64,000 bases of DNA from Methylocystis sp. IM3 (lineage in GTDB: Bacteria > Pseudomonadota > Alphaproteobacteria > Rhizobiales > Beijerinckiaceae). The DNA lies in the NCBI RefSeq assembly GCF_038070105.1, contig NZ_JBBPBZ010000002.1, forward strand, positions 3,578,501-3,642,500, read 5' to 3'. Every line of letters begins with the position of its first letter. Within the stretch, counting starts at the first letter, position 1. The notes beneath the pieces were generated by a model that saw only the letters and a list, made by a program, of their open reading frames with translations, searched no databases and had not been told where the DNA came from. Shown piece by piece: positions 26,911-35,523 of this stretch. Both the position numbers and the translations under genes were made by a program.

Positions 26911-28338
26911 GTGAGAGTCCTCCTCGCCTTTCTCGCCAACACCATCACCAATTTCATCATCGGCCTGCTGGTCGCGAAATTTCTCGGCCCCGAGGAATAT
27001 GGCCGCTTCGCCCTCGCCTTCTCCATCGCCGTGGTGGTGCAAACGGCGCTCTACGACTGGCTGCGGCTCTCCGCGACGCGTTTCTACTCCCAGCGCACGC
27101 GCGAGAGCGATCCGATCATCCGCTCGACGCTCGGCACGTCCTTTCTCGCCGTCACTCTGCTTCTCTTCGTGACGACGGTCCTCTATTCGCTCGTCGGCCC
27201 CACGCTCGATTTCGACAGCGAGCTCATTTTGCTCGCGCTTCTCACCGCGACGGCCAACGGACTCTTCGACTATTCGACCGCGCTCGCCCGCGCGCGCTTC
27301 GAGGACGCCGCCTATGGCCGGCTGGTTCTCGTGAAGAACGTGCTGGCCTTTCTCCTCATCGGCGGCGGCGCCTGGCTCTTCCATTCGGCGGGCGTGGCGC
27401 TTGCGGGCGGCGTCGCGAGCCTCGTCGGCACGGTGTTCTTCGGGCGGGAGGCGTTGCGCGATCCGGGCGTGCGCTGCCGCGACGCGCAGATCGAAACGGT
27501 CAAGCTGCTCATGGCCTACAGCGCGCCCATCGTCGCGGCGCATCTCCTCTATCAGGTGATGCCGCTCGCCTCCCGCGCCATCGTCGCGAGCGTCTATGAT
27601 TTCGCCGAGACGGGGCAATTCGCCCTCGCCTATGACCTCGGCATGCGCGCCGTCATGGCCTTCGGCTCGGCGCTCGACGTTCTCCTGTTCCAGATCGCCG
27701 TGGCGGCCCACGAGGCCCATGGGGAGCGCCGCGCGCAGGAGCAGGTGGCGCAGAATATGGGCGTCGTCTTCGCCTTTCTGCTGCCGGCCTGCGTGGGCCT
27801 GTGGCTGGTCATGCCCTCGGTCGAGGCGCTCATCGTGCCGGGGCAGTTTCGCGGCCCCTTCGGCCATTATCTCGGCCTGCTGCTGCCGGGCCTCTTCGCC
27901 ATGGGCATGATCAATTTCGGCGTGAACCCCGTCTTCCAGATCAGCAAGCGGACGGCGCCGCTGGTCGTCGCGGCGGTCGCGGCGGCGCTCGTGTCGGGTC
28001 TGCTGATCTTCGCCCTGCCCTGGGGCCGCGACGCCTCCAATCTCGCCATCGCCCAGGCGGCGGGCTATGTCGCGGCGCTGGCCGCGACGATCTATTTCGC
28101 GCTCAGGGCGCAGCCGGTCTGGCCCTCCTTCTGGGACCTTTACGCCGCCGTCGTCGGGACGGGCGTGATGCTCGTCGCGCTGACGCCCCTGCGCGGCATG
28201 GCGCCCGGCTTTCTCACCCTGGTCGTCCAGATCGCCGCCGGGGGCGCCATCTATGGCGCGATGGTTCTGACCTTCGACATCGCCGGGCTGCGGGGCCACG
28301 CCCTCGCCTGGCTGCGCGCGCGTCGCGCGAGAGCGTGA
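26911..28338 (+). CDS. Polysaccharide flippase-like membrane protein (MATE/MVF superfamily)
   Basis: A 475-residue protein with about 12-14 membrane helices. The N-terminus LLAFLANTITNFIIGLLVAKFLGPEEYGRFALAFS is the hallmark of Wzx/polysaccharide biosynthesis flippases, which move undecaprenyl-linked oligosaccharides across the inner membrane. No glycosyltransferase genes lie nearby, so the polymer is unknown. Start at GTG 26911, directly after the repeat region. Confidence 0.85.
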   Translation: MRVLLAFLANTITNFIIGLLVAKFLGPEEYGRFALAFSIAVVVQTALYDWLRLSATRFYSQRTRESDPIIRSTLGTSFLAVTLLLFVTTVLYSLVGPTLDFDSELILLALLTATANGLFDYSTALARARFEDAAYGRLVLVKNVLAFLLIGGGAWLFHSAGVALAGGVASLVGTVFFGREALRDPGVRCRDAQIETVKLLMAYSAPIVAAHLLYQVMPLASRAIVASVYDFAETGQFALAYDLGMRAVMAFGSALDVLLFQIAVAAHEAHGERRAQEQVAQNMGVVFAFLLPACVGLWLVMPSVEALIVPGQFRGPFGHYLGLLLPGLFAMGMINFGVNPVFQISKRTAPLVVAAVAAALVSGLLIFALPWGRDASNLAIAQAAGYVAALAATIYFALRAQPVWPSFWDLYAAVVGTGVMLVALTPLRGMAPGFLTLVVQIAAGGAIYGAMVLTFDIAGLRGHALAWLRARRARA

Positions 28339-28412
28339 CAGGCTCCCCGTGACATGAGCGCGGGCGCGCTTATGTTAGGAGCCGGGGTTCGAATCGAAAG
28401 AGGTCTCACGCG

Positions 28413-29258
28413 ATGGTCATGCCGCTTTACGACGACGCGCCGCTGCGCCATCTGAAGCGGCCGGTGGTCAATCATGTTCTGATCGCCGTCAATGTGCTGA
28501 TCTTTCTCGTCGTCCAGAGCGAGGCGCTGGGCGATCCGCTGACGATCATGCGCGGCTTCGCCATCATCCCGCGCGTGCTCTTCGGCGAAGCCGATCTCGC
28601 CGAATGGGTGGTCGGGCCGCCGCCGGCGGCGACGCTCGTCACCTCGCTCTTCTTCCACTCGTCGATCCTGCACCTGGCGAGCAATATGCTGTTCCTCTAC
28701 GTCTTCGGCGACAATGTCGAAGACGCCATGGGCTCGCTGCATTACCTGCTCTTCTATCTCTCCTGCGGGGTCGTGGCGGGCGTCTTCTACATCTACGCCA
28801 CGCCCCAATCGATCACGCCGCTCGTCGGCGCGTCGAGCGCCATCTCCGGGGTCTGCGCCGCCTTCCTGCTGCTCTATCCGCGCGCGACGGTCACGGGCTT
28901 CTTCCCGCCCCTCACATTCGTGATGTTCCCCTATTGGCTCATCACCCTCGCCGACCGCGCGCGCCCCGCCACGCGGCCGCTCTTCGGCCTCAGGCCGCCG
29001 CTTTTCGCCTTCCACGCCTCGGGCTTTCTCTTCATCGGCGCCTGGGCCGTGCTCCAGCTCGTCAACGCCAGCTGGGGCGGCGGCGAAACGCATGTCGCCT
29101 GGATGGCCCATGTCGGCGGCATCGTCGCGGGGCTCGTGCTGACGCCGATCTTCAAGCGTCGCAGCCACCCGCTGTTCGATCGCAGGCCGGATCGTCTTCC
29201 GCCCGCGCCCCCGCGCCAGGAAACGGCTCCGCCCGAGGAGACGGGTCTCGACGGCTGA
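28413..29258 (+). CDS. Rhomboid family intramembrane serine protease
   Basis: A 281-residue protein with six or seven helices. Rhomboid residues are HSSILHLASNMLFLYVFGDNVED (conserved His and Asn), the catalytic serine in GASSAISGV, and the catalytic histidine in MAHVGGIVAGL. The C-terminal 35 residues are a Pro/Arg-rich cytoplasmic tail. It would cleave membrane-spanning substrates within the bilayer. AAAGAGG precedes the ATG. It is followed by the etf promoter region. Confidence 0.93.
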   Translation: MVMPLYDDAPLRHLKRPVVNHVLIAVNVLIFLVVQSEALGDPLTIMRGFAIIPRVLFGEADLAEWVVGPPPAATLVTSLFFHSSILHLASNMLFLYVFGDNVEDAMGSLHYLLFYLSCGVVAGVFYIYATPQSITPLVGASSAISGVCAAFLLLYPRATVTGFFPPLTFVMFPYWLITLADRARPATRPLFGLRPPLFAFHASGFLFIGAWAVLQLVNASWGGGETHVAWMAHVGGIVAGLVLTPIFKRRSHPLFDRRPDRLPPAPPRQETAPPEETGLDG

Positions 29259-29290
29259 AAACAACGCGCGGAAGGTCTCGGCCTCTCCGT

Positions 29291-29319
29291 TTGACTTGCG
29301 CGCGCACGCCCGTTACCAG
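29291..29319 (+). promoter_or_regulatory. Candidate promoter of etfBA
   Basis: TTGACT (29291-29296) and TACCAG (29314-29319) are separated by 17 bases, about 65 bases before the etfB start codon. The -35 is good and the -10 poor. The spacer contains TTGCGCGCGCAC, which fits TGC-N4-GCA and could be an operator, though such a motif is easily met in GC-rich DNA. Confidence 0.35.
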
Positions 29320-29384
29320 ACCGCCACAGTTTTTCAAGGCTCGGACGCGTTGAAACGTCCGCCGTCACCTTCAGAGGTCGCGCG

Positions 29385-30131
29385 ATGAAGATTCTCGTGC
29401 CCGTCAAACGGGTCGTCGACTACAATGTGAAAATCAGGGTCAAGCCCGACGGCTCGGGCGTCGATCTCGCCAATGTGAAGATGTCGATGAACCCCTTCGA
29501 CGAGATCGCCGTCGAAGAGGCTCTGCGCCTCAAGGAGGCCGGCAAGGCGGCGGAAGTCGTCGTCGTCTCCATCGGCCCGGCCAAGGCGGACGAGACGCTG
29601 CGCACCGCGCTCGCCATGGGCGCCGACCGCGGCATTCTGGTGAAGACCGACGACACGGTCGAACCGCTCGCCGTCGCCAAGATTCTCGCCAAGATCGCGG
29701 CCGAGGAGCAGCCCGGCCTGATCATTCTCGGCAAGCAGGCGATCGACGACGACTCGAACCAGACCGGCCAGATGCTCGCCGCCCTGCTCGGCTGGGGCCA
29801 GGGCACCTTCGCCTCCAAGGTCGATCTTTCGGACGGCTCAGTCGATGTGACGCGCGAGATCGACGGCGGCCTGCAGACGGTGAGCCTGAAGCTCCCGGCC
29901 GTCGTGACGACGGATCTCCGCCTCAACGAGCCGCGCTATGCGAGCCTGCCCAACATCATCAAGGCGAAGAAGAAAGAGGTCGCCGTCAAGGCGCCCTCCG
30001 ATTACGGCGTCGACATCGCGCCGCGCCTCGAAGTCCTGAAGACCGCGGAGCCCGCGACCCGCTCGGCGGGCGTCAAGGTCGGCTCGGTCGCCGAACTCGT
30101 CTCGAAGCTCAAGGAAGCGGGAGTTCTCTGA
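29385..30131 (+). CDS. etfB: Electron transfer flavoprotein beta subunit
   Basis: A 248-residue subunit that binds AMP and docks acyl-CoA dehydrogenases. Sequence features: [20 protein letters not shown] start, [44 protein letters not shown] and the recognition loop near [26 protein letters not shown] lies upstream of the ATG. It is two-cistronic with etfA (one base between stop and start). It would accept electrons from the methylsuccinyl-CoA dehydrogenase-like enzyme and others, and pass them to ETF-ubiquinone oxidoreductase. Confidence 0.97.
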   Translation: MKILVPVKRVVDYNVKIRVKPDGSGVDLANVKMSMNPFDEIAVEEALRLKEAGKAAEVVVVSIGPAKADETLRTALAMGADRGILVKTDDTVEPLAVAKILAKIAAEEQPGLIILGKQAIDDDSNQTGQMLAALLGWGQGTFASKVDLSDGSVDVTREIDGGLQTVSLKLPAVVTTDLRLNEPRYASLPNIIKAKKKEVAVKAPSDYGVDIAPRLEVLKTAEPATRSAGVKVGSVAELVSKLKEAGVL

Positions 30132-30132
30132 C

Positions 30133-31077
30133 ATGGCCATTCTGCTTCTCGCCGAAACCGCCAATGGCGCGCTCGCGCCCTCGACCGCCAAGGCGCTGAT
30201 CGCCGCCCAGCAGATCGGCGGCCCGATCCACATTCTCGTCGTCGGCCCCGGCCTGAAGGCCGCCGCCGATCAGGCCGCGAAGCTCGCGGGCGTCGAGAAA
30301 GTGCTCTACGCCGACGACGCCGCCCTCGACCATGTGCTCGCCGAGCCGGTCGCGGCGCTGATCCTCGGCCTTGCGCCGTCCTATGACGTGATCCTGGCGC
30401 CATCCACCAGCGCGACCAAGAACGTGCTGCCGCGCGTCGCGGCGCTGCTCGACGTGGCGCAGGTCTCCGACATCGTCAAGGTCGTCGCGCCCGACACGTT
30501 CGAGCGCCCGATCTACGCCGGCAACGCCATTCAGACGGTGCGCGCCAAGGACGCCAAGAAGGTGATCACCGTGCGCACCACGGCCTTCGCCGCCGCGCCC
30601 GAAGGCGGCTCGGCGCCGGTCGAGACGATCGGCGGCGGCGCCAATCCGGGCGTCTCCTCCTTCAAGAGCGAGGAGCTCGCCAAGTCCGAGCGGCCGGAGC
30701 TCACCTCGGCGCGCATCATCATCTCTGGCGGCCGCGCGCTCGGCTCCGCCGAGAATTTCCACAAGGTACTCGATCCGGTCGCGAACCGCCTGAACGCCGC
30801 CATCGGCGCCTCGCGCGCCGCCGTCGACGCCGGCTATGCGCCCAACGACCTCCAGGTCGGCCAGACCGGCAAGGCCGTCGCCCCCGAGCTCTATGTCGCG
30901 GTCGGCATCTCCGGCGCGATCCAGCATCTCGCCGGCATGAAGGACTCCAAGATCATCGTCGCCATCAACAAGGACGAAGAGGCGCCGATCTTCCAGGTCG
31001 CCGACTACGGCCTCGTGGCCGATCTCTTCCAGGCCGTGCCGGAGCTCGACGCGGAGCTCGCCAAGCTCGGCAAGTAG
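30133..31077 (+). CDS. etfA: Electron transfer flavoprotein alpha subunit
   Basis: A 314-residue FAD-binding partner of EtfB. The FAD domain carries [48 protein letters not shown] sequence, [45 protein letters not shown] and [15 protein letters not shown], all conserved. Length is typical. It is followed by a strong inverted repeat and then hbd. Confidence 0.97.
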   Translation: MAILLLAETANGALAPSTAKALIAAQQIGGPIHILVVGPGLKAAADQAAKLAGVEKVLYADDAALDHVLAEPVAALILGLAPSYDVILAPSTSATKNVLPRVAALLDVAQVSDIVKVVAPDTFERPIYAGNAIQTVRAKDAKKVITVRTTAFAAAPEGGSAPVETIGGGANPGVSSFKSEELAKSERPELTSARIIISGGRALGSAENFHKVLDPVANRLNAAIGASRAAVDAGYAPNDLQVGQTGKAVAPELYVAVGISGAIQHLAGMKDSKIIVAINKDEEAPIFQVADYGLVADLFQAVPELDAELAKLGK

Positions 31078-31087
31078 AATGGCTCGA

Positions 31088-31121
31088 TTCCGCCGTCCGG
31101 GTCTTTTTCCGGGCGGCGGAA
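31088..31121 (+). terminator. Inverted repeat after etfA (possible terminator)
   Basis: A 13-bp stem (TTCCGCCGTCCGG with CCGGGCGGCGGAA, one G-U pair) has a loop GTCTTTTT. The T-run is in the loop rather than after the stem, with a second GACTTTTTC 13 bases further on, so termination may be only partial, allowing some read-through into hbd. Confidence 0.5.
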
Positions 31122-31181
31122 CGCGCAGGTTCCGACTTTTTCAAGCTTGCCAGTTTTCATTCCGCCTCGCGCCGCGTTATA

Positions 31182-31213
31182 TTGCACTGCAACTTGGCCG
31201 CATTGCATCGCAG
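31182..31213 (+). promoter_or_regulatory. Paired TGC-N3-GCA operator-like sites upstream of hbd
   Basis: Two near-palindromes, TTGCACTGCAA (31182-31192) and TTGCATCGCAG (31203-31213), have centres exactly 21 bp apart, i.e. two helical turns. A related site occurs upstream of mcd and two lie in the 10.3-10.4 kb gap. The core is like PhaR boxes. They lie 46-77 bases before the hbd start, in the region where a promoter is expected (GTTATA at 31176-31181). Confidence 0.5.
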
Positions 31214-31258
31214 CCGTCCCGCCCTTTCAGGCGGTCCTCTCGCGTGGGTGTTCGAACT

Positions 31259-32140
31259 ATGAGCTTCGAAATTCGCAAGGTCGGCGTCATCGGCGCGGGC
31301 CAGATGGGCAAGGGCATCGCGCATGTCTGCGCGCTTGCAGGCCTGGACGTCGCCATGAACGACGTGACGCCCGAACGGATCGAGACTGGAATCAAGGACA
31401 TCGGCGTCCAGATGAAGAAGTCGGTGGAGCGGGGCTTTCTCGCCCCCGAGGCCGTCGACGCCGCCTTGCCGCATATTTCGGCCGCGCCCGCCATTCAGGA
31501 TTTCCGCGACTGCGACATCGTGATCGAGGCGGCGACCGAGAATGAAGAGGTCAAGCGCAAGATCCTCTCCGACGTCGCGCTGGTCGTGAAGCCGGACGGC
31601 ATCATCGCCTCCAACACCTCCTCGATCTCGATCACGCGGCTCGCCTCCATCACGGGGCGTCCCGAGCGCTTCATCGGCATTCACTTCATGAATCCGGTAC
31701 CGCGCATGCAGCTCGTGGAGCTCATCCGAGGCATCGCCACGGACGACGCGACCTTCGAGGAAGCCAAGGCATTCTGCGCCAAGCTCGGCAAGACGGTGAC
31801 GGTCTCCGAGGATTTCCCGGCCTTCATCGTCAACCGCATCCTGCTGCCGATGATCAATGAGGCGATCTATACGCTTTACGAGGGCGTCGGCTCGGTCGAG
31901 GCGATCGACACCGCGATGCGGCTCGGCGCCAATCACCCGATGGGACCGTTGCAGCTCGCTGATTTCATCGGCCTCGACACCTGCCTCTCGGTCATGCAGG
32001 TGCTGCACGAGGGGCTCGCCGACACGAAATACCGCCCCTGCCCGCTGCTCGTGAAATATGTCGAGGCCGGCTGGCTCGGGAAAAAGACGCAGCGCGGCTT
32101 CTACGATTATCGCAGCGGCACGCCGACGCCGACGCGGTAG
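31259..32140 (+). CDS. hbd: 3-hydroxybutyryl-CoA dehydrogenase
   Basis: A 293-residue NAD(P)-dependent enzyme converting acetoacetyl-CoA and (S)-3-hydroxybutyryl-CoA. The Rossmann motif is [20 protein letters not shown]; catalytic segments are [33 protein letters not shown], and [13 protein letters not shown]; the C-terminal domain has [22 protein letters not shown] and [14 protein letters not shown]. Acts in butyrate/PHB turnover and between beta-oxidation and the ethylmalonyl-CoA route. ATG at 31259 is chosen; upstream residues are non-conserved and overlap the operator-like sites. Confidence 0.96.
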   Translation: MSFEIRKVGVIGAGQMGKGIAHVCALAGLDVAMNDVTPERIETGIKDIGVQMKKSVERGFLAPEAVDAALPHISAAPAIQDFRDCDIVIEAATENEEVKRKILSDVALVVKPDGIIASNTSSISITRLASITGRPERFIGIHFMNPVPRMQLVELIRGIATDDATFEEAKAFCAKLGKTVTVSEDFPAFIVNRILLPMINEAIYTLYEGVGSVEAIDTAMRLGANHPMGPLQLADFIGLDTCLSVMQVLHEGLADTKYRPCPLLVKYVEAGWLGKKTQRGFYDYRSGTPTPTR

Positions 32141-32244
32141 GGCACGCGACGGCCCCCTACCTGCCTCTCCCCCCGCAATCGGGCGTCTGCAAGAAAGACG
32201 CTCGCGCGAGGGCCGGACGCCGCCTTGGCGCGCCCGCCGGGGGA

Positions 32245-32619
32245 CTACGCCTCACCCGGCCGGTCGCGGTCGAGTCCCTTGGCCGCAAGCTCCTCCATGT
32301 AGGCGGCGAAGCTCGCCTCGGCGGTCTCGCCGAGCTCGCGCAGATAGCGCCAGGTGTAGATGCCCGTTCGATGCATGTCGTCGAAGTCGAGTCGGATCGC
32401 GTAATTGCCGACGGGGGCCACGGCGATGATCGCCACATTGCGCTTGCCGCCGACCGTCTTCTGATCCCTCGGCGAATGGCCCTGCACCTCGGCGCTGGGG
32501 CTTCTCACCCTCAGCAGCTCCGCGCTCATCGTGAAGCTCGCGCCGTCGTCGAAGGCCGTGCGCAGGGCGCGGCCGTTGTCGAGAAGGCGAATTTCGGTGG
32601 GCCAGGGGTCTGCGGTCAC
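32245..32619 (-). CDS. DUF971 (gamma-butyrobetaine hydroxylase N-terminal-like) protein
   Basis: A 124-residue stand-alone DUF971 domain, with [38 protein letters not shown], and [28 protein letters not shown]. In eukaryotic enzymes this domain precedes the dioxygenase; in bacteria it occurs alone, often close to Fe-S or molybdenum genes, role unsettled. Here it is divergent from moaA (210 bases apart), which agrees with that pattern. It lacks the usual zinc-binding cysteines and histidine of the eukaryotic domain. Confidence 0.85.
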   Translation of the reverse strand: MTADPWPTEIRLLDNGRALRTAFDDGASFTMSAELLRVRSPSAEVQGHSPRDQKTVGGKRNVAIIAVAPVGNYAIRLDFDDMHRTGIYTWRYLRELGETAEASFAAYMEELAAKGLDRDRPGEA

Positions 32620-32720
32620 ATGGGCTCCTTTATCGTTTCGTTTTGTCTATAGGTCGGACATGGCGAAGGCCGCCAGCGGTTTTCGGCTTTCTCCGGGCGT
32701 CATCAGCCGCCTCTATCGAT

Positions 32721-32766
32721 CGGGTTTCCCGATCGCCGCACGGAAACGCTCGGGCTTCCCGATCGC
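32721..32766 (+). repeat. 30-bp-spaced duplicated element upstream of moaA
   Basis: CGGGTTTCCCGATCGC (32721-32736) and CGGGCTTCCCGATCGC (32751-32766) are 15/16 identical and start exactly 30 bases apart. Each contains a small palindrome (CGGG...CCCG). They lie 60-110 bases before the moaA ATG and could be operator sites or a tandem duplication. No molybdenum-cofactor riboswitch fold was recognised. Confidence 0.5.
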
Positions 32767-32828
32767 GGGTCGTGGCAATATATGGGAAAAGGCTCCGCGA
32801 GAGAGCCCGCCCGTTGGAAGCGCCACTC

Positions 32829-33866
32829 ATGAACGCCTATTCGCAAACGCCCGCCGCCTTGGCGCCCGCGCCGCTCGTCGACCCCTTTGGCCGGGCGGTT
32901 TCCTATGTGCGGGTCTCGGTCACCGACCGCTGCGACTTTCGCTGCGTTTATTGCATGTCCGAGCACATGACCTTCCTGCCGCGTAAGGACCTGCTCACGC
33001 TCGAGGAGCTCGAGCGGCTCTGCGCCGCCTTCGTCACGCGCGGGACCAGGAAACTGCGCATCACCGGCGGGGAGCCGCTGGTGCGTCACGATGTGATGAA
33101 GCTCTTTCGGGCCCTCTCGCGGCACCTCGACTCCGGCGCGCTCGAGGAGCTCACCCTGACGACCAATGGCTCGCAGCTCGCCCGCTTCGCCGCCGAACTC
33201 GCCGACTGCGGCGTGAAGCGGATCAATGTTTCGCTCGACACGCTCGACCCCGACCGCTTCCGCGCGCTGACCCGCACGGGCGACCACGCCCGCGTGATGG
33301 CCGGGATCGACGCGGCGCTAGCGGCCGGATTGAAGGTCAAGCTCAACGCCGTGGCGCTCAAGGGCGTCAACGAGGATGAATTCGTCCCGCTCGTGCGCTT
33401 CGCCCATGAGCGGGGGATGGACATGACCTTCATCGAGGTCATGCCGCTCGGCGAACTCGACGGGCCGGCGCGGGTCGATCAATATCTCCCCATGACGGCC
33501 GTGCGCGCGACGCTCTCGGAGGCCTTCACCTTGACCGAGATCGACTATCGCACCGGCGGCCCGGCCCGCTACATGCGGGCGGAGGAGACCGGCGGGCGCG
33601 TCGGCTTCATCACGCCGCTCACCCATAATTTCTGCGAAAGCTGCAACCGCGTGCGGGTCACCTGCACCGGCACGCTCTTCATGTGTCTCGGTCAGGAGGA
33701 CGCCGCCGATCTCCGCGCGCCCTTGCGCGAAAGCGACGACGACGCGCTGCTTCACGCGGCGATCGAGGCGGCGATCCGGCGCAAACCGAAGGGCCACGAC
33801 TTCATCATCGACCGCGCGACGCAGACCCCGGCGGTTTCGCGCCACATGAGCACGACGGGCGGCTGA
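32829..33866 (+). CDS. moaA: GTP 3',8-cyclase (molybdenum cofactor synthesis)
   Basis: A 345-residue radical SAM enzyme that converts GTP to 3',8-cyclo-GTP, the first step of molybdopterin synthesis. It has the radical SAM cysteines in CDFRCVYC, the SAM motif RITGGEP, a second Fe-S site with [18 protein letters not shown], and the essential C-terminal Gly-Gly (TTGG). No other moa gene is adjacent. ATG 32829 gives the standard start; three bases separate it from the next gene's start region at the other end. Confidence 0.97.
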   Translation: MNAYSQTPAALAPAPLVDPFGRAVSYVRVSVTDRCDFRCVYCMSEHMTFLPRKDLLTLEELERLCAAFVTRGTRKLRITGGEPLVRHDVMKLFRALSRHLDSGALEELTLTTNGSQLARFAAELADCGVKRINVSLDTLDPDRFRALTRTGDHARVMAGIDAALAAGLKVKLNAVALKGVNEDEFVPLVRFAHERGMDMTFIEVMPLGELDGPARVDQYLPMTAVRATLSEAFTLTEIDYRTGGPARYMRAEETGGRVGFITPLTHNFCESCNRVRVTCTGTLFMCLGQEDAADLRAPLRESDDDALLHAAIEAAIRRKPKGHDFIIDRATQTPAVSRHMSTTGG

Positions 33867-33869
33867 GCC

Positions 33870-34751
33870 ATGACCACCTCACGAAACGTCGCCTTCATTG
33901 GACTCGGCGTCATGGGCTATCCCATGGCGGGGCATCTCGCCCGCGCCGGCCACAGGGTCACGGTCTATAACCGCACCACCGCCAAGGCCGAAAAATTCGC
34001 CGCGTCCCACGCGGGCGCCAAATGGGCCCCGACGCCGGGGGCCGCCGCCGAGGGCGCCGACTTCGTCTTTTCCTGCGTCGGCAATGACGACGACCTGCGC
34101 GCCGTCACGCTCGGCCCCGACGGCGCCTTCGCCGCCATGGCGCCCGGCGCGGTCTTCATCGACCATACGACCGCTTCCGCGGAAATCGCCCGCGAGCTTC
34201 ACACTGAGGCAAAACGGATGGATCTCGGCACGATCGACGCGCCGATCTCCGGCGGGCAGGCCGGCGCCGTCAACGGCGCGCTGACCATCATGTGCGGCGC
34301 CGACCCCGAGGTTTATGAGAGGGCGGAGCCGGTGATGGGGGCTTACGCCCGCGCCTGCCGGCTGATGGGGCCGCCCGGAGCCGGCCAGCTCACCAAAATG
34401 GTCAATCAGATCGCCATCGCCGGGCTCATCCAGAGTCTCTCCGAGGCGTTGCATTTCGCCAGGAGCGCGGGGCTCGACGCGCTGGCCGTGATCGATCTCA
34501 TCCGAAACGGCGCGGCGCAGTCCTGGCAGATGGAGAACCGCACTAGGACCATGCTCGCGGGCGAATTCGACCATGGCTTCGCGGTCGAATGGATGCGCAA
34601 GGATCTCGCCATCTGCCTCGCCGAGGCGCGCCGCACGGGCGCAAAACTCCCCGTCGCCGCGCTCGTCGATCAATTTTACGCCGAGGTCGAGGCCATGGGC
34701 GGCAAACGCTGGGACACGTCCAGCCTCATCGCGCGGCTGGAACGCAAATAG
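33870..34751 (+). CDS. 3-hydroxyisobutyrate dehydrogenase-family (beta-hydroxyacid) reductase
   Basis: A 293-residue NAD(P)-dependent enzyme. The Rossmann signature is FIGLGVMGYPMAGHLARAGH, substrate site is DAPISGGQAGAVNGALTIMCGG-like sequence, and the catalytic lysine lies in GAGQLTKMVNQI. C-terminal FAVEWMRKDLAICLAEA is family-typical. Glyoxylate/succinic-semialdehyde, tartronate-semialdehyde or 3-hydroxyisobutyrate are candidate substrates. It begins three bases after moaA, but no link to molybdenum is known. Confidence 0.88.
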   Translation: MTTSRNVAFIGLGVMGYPMAGHLARAGHRVTVYNRTTAKAEKFAASHAGAKWAPTPGAAAEGADFVFSCVGNDDDLRAVTLGPDGAFAAMAPGAVFIDHTTASAEIARELHTEAKRMDLGTIDAPISGGQAGAVNGALTIMCGADPEVYERAEPVMGAYARACRLMGPPGAGQLTKMVNQIAIAGLIQSLSEALHFARSAGLDALAVIDLIRNGAAQSWQMENRTRTMLAGEFDHGFAVEWMRKDLAICLAEARRTGAKLPVAALVDQFYAEVEAMGGKRWDTSSLIARLERK

Positions 34752-34766
34752 AGCGCGCTCTTTTGA

Positions 34767-34790
34767 CCCTCCCCCGCTTCGCGGGAGAGG
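34767..34790. repeat. GC-rich palindrome
   Basis: CCCTCCCCCGC-TTC-GCGGGAGAGG, a member of the repeat group found after mcl, rpsP and ileS. It lies 15 bases after the dehydrogenase stop codon. Confidence 0.65.
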
Positions 34791-34958
34791 ACGCGGGGCG
34801 TGCGGCCCTCCGTGTTTACGATTGTTTTACCAAGAGATTCGCCTTTTTGCGACCCGCGCGAAAAGGCCAAAATGTGGCGGCGGCCGAAAAAATAAAAATT
34901 TTTTGTGGCGCCCGTGCAACCATTTCATGAGCTGAGCGTTTTCCTCCCAACAAGAAGA

Positions 34959-34985
34959 GGAACACCCAAGGCCGCGTAAAGCGTT
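34959..34985 (+). promoter_or_regulatory. Possible EcfG-type promoter (non-ideal spacing)
   Basis: GGAAC (34959-34963) and CGTT (34982-34985) are 18 bases apart, one or two more than the usual 16-17 for general-stress promoters. It lies 55-80 bases upstream of the small exported protein gene. The surrounding 34.8-35.0 kb gap is AT-rich and otherwise without recognisable features. Confidence 0.25.
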
Positions 34986-35039
34986 CGAGTTCGCGTTCGA
35001 GGGACAAGACCTTCTGTTACCCTAGTGGGAGGGGCCCTT

Positions 35040-35354
35040 ATGGCCGTTACGCGCGAAAGCCCGTTTGCAAGTCGCCTGTCGCGGATTGTCCTTGGCTTCA
35101 CGGTCGCCGCTGGTCTGTGCGCCGCTGTGGCGGCGGCGCCGTCCGTTCCGACCGCCAAGAGTCAATCTTCCGCCGCCGTCAGGGCGGCGGTCAGCCTCAA
35201 CGACGACGGCTTGCGTCCGCTCGCGCGCGGACCGGCGATCCGGGTGGGACGCGCCTATGGCGCAGAGGATGAAGATTGCACGCTCGTTCTGAAACCAAGC
35301 ACAGACGAGCGCGGTCGAGTCCGCTACATGCGCAGCGTGACCTGCGCCAACTGA
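35040..35354 (+). CDS. Small exported protein (104 aa), unknown
   Basis: The N-terminus has a signal peptide (basic start, then IVLGFTVAAGLCAAVAAAPS), giving a mature periplasmic protein of about 75 residues with DDGLRPLARGPAIRVGRAYGAEDEDCTLVLKPSTD and two cysteines. I know no family for it. ATG at 35040 is supported by GGGAGGGG seven bases upstream. A good intrinsic terminator lies downstream, so it is a monocistronic gene. Confidence 0.72.
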   Translation: MAVTRESPFASRLSRIVLGFTVAAGLCAAVAAAPSVPTAKSQSSAAVRAAVSLNDDGLRPLARGPAIRVGRAYGAEDEDCTLVLKPSTDERGRVRYMRSVTCAN

Positions 35355-35397
35355 CGCTTGCGTCCCCCGACAGCCAGGTCGAAGGCCGACTGAAGGC

Positions 35398-35433
35398 GAA
35401 GGCGGCTCGAAAGAGCCCCTCCGCCTTCTTTTT
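35398..35433 (+). terminator. Rho-independent terminator
   Basis: Outer stem GAAGGCGG/CCGCCTTC encloses an inner stem CTC-GAAA-GAG and is followed by TTTTT. It ends the transcript of the small exported protein gene, 44 bases past its stop codon. Confidence 0.85.
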
Positions 35434-35523
35434 ATGGCGCGCTCACGCGGGGCGGTTCGCTCCCGTCGCCGTTGACCTCCCTCGCGCCGCTACCTACTGT
35501 GCCGCGCTCCCCCACTCTTCAAG

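Noticed and set aside
28379..28405. GGTTCGAATC resembling a tRNA T-loop upstream of the rhomboid gene
   Set aside because: The flanking bases do not form a five-pair T-stem and no acceptor, D or anticodon arm can be built; it is the rhomboid leader.
32660..32830. Short open frame upstream of moaA containing a repeated RSGFPIA
   Set aside because: The peptide repeat follows from the duplicated DNA element at 32721-32766; no ribosome binding site or conserved sequence supports a gene.
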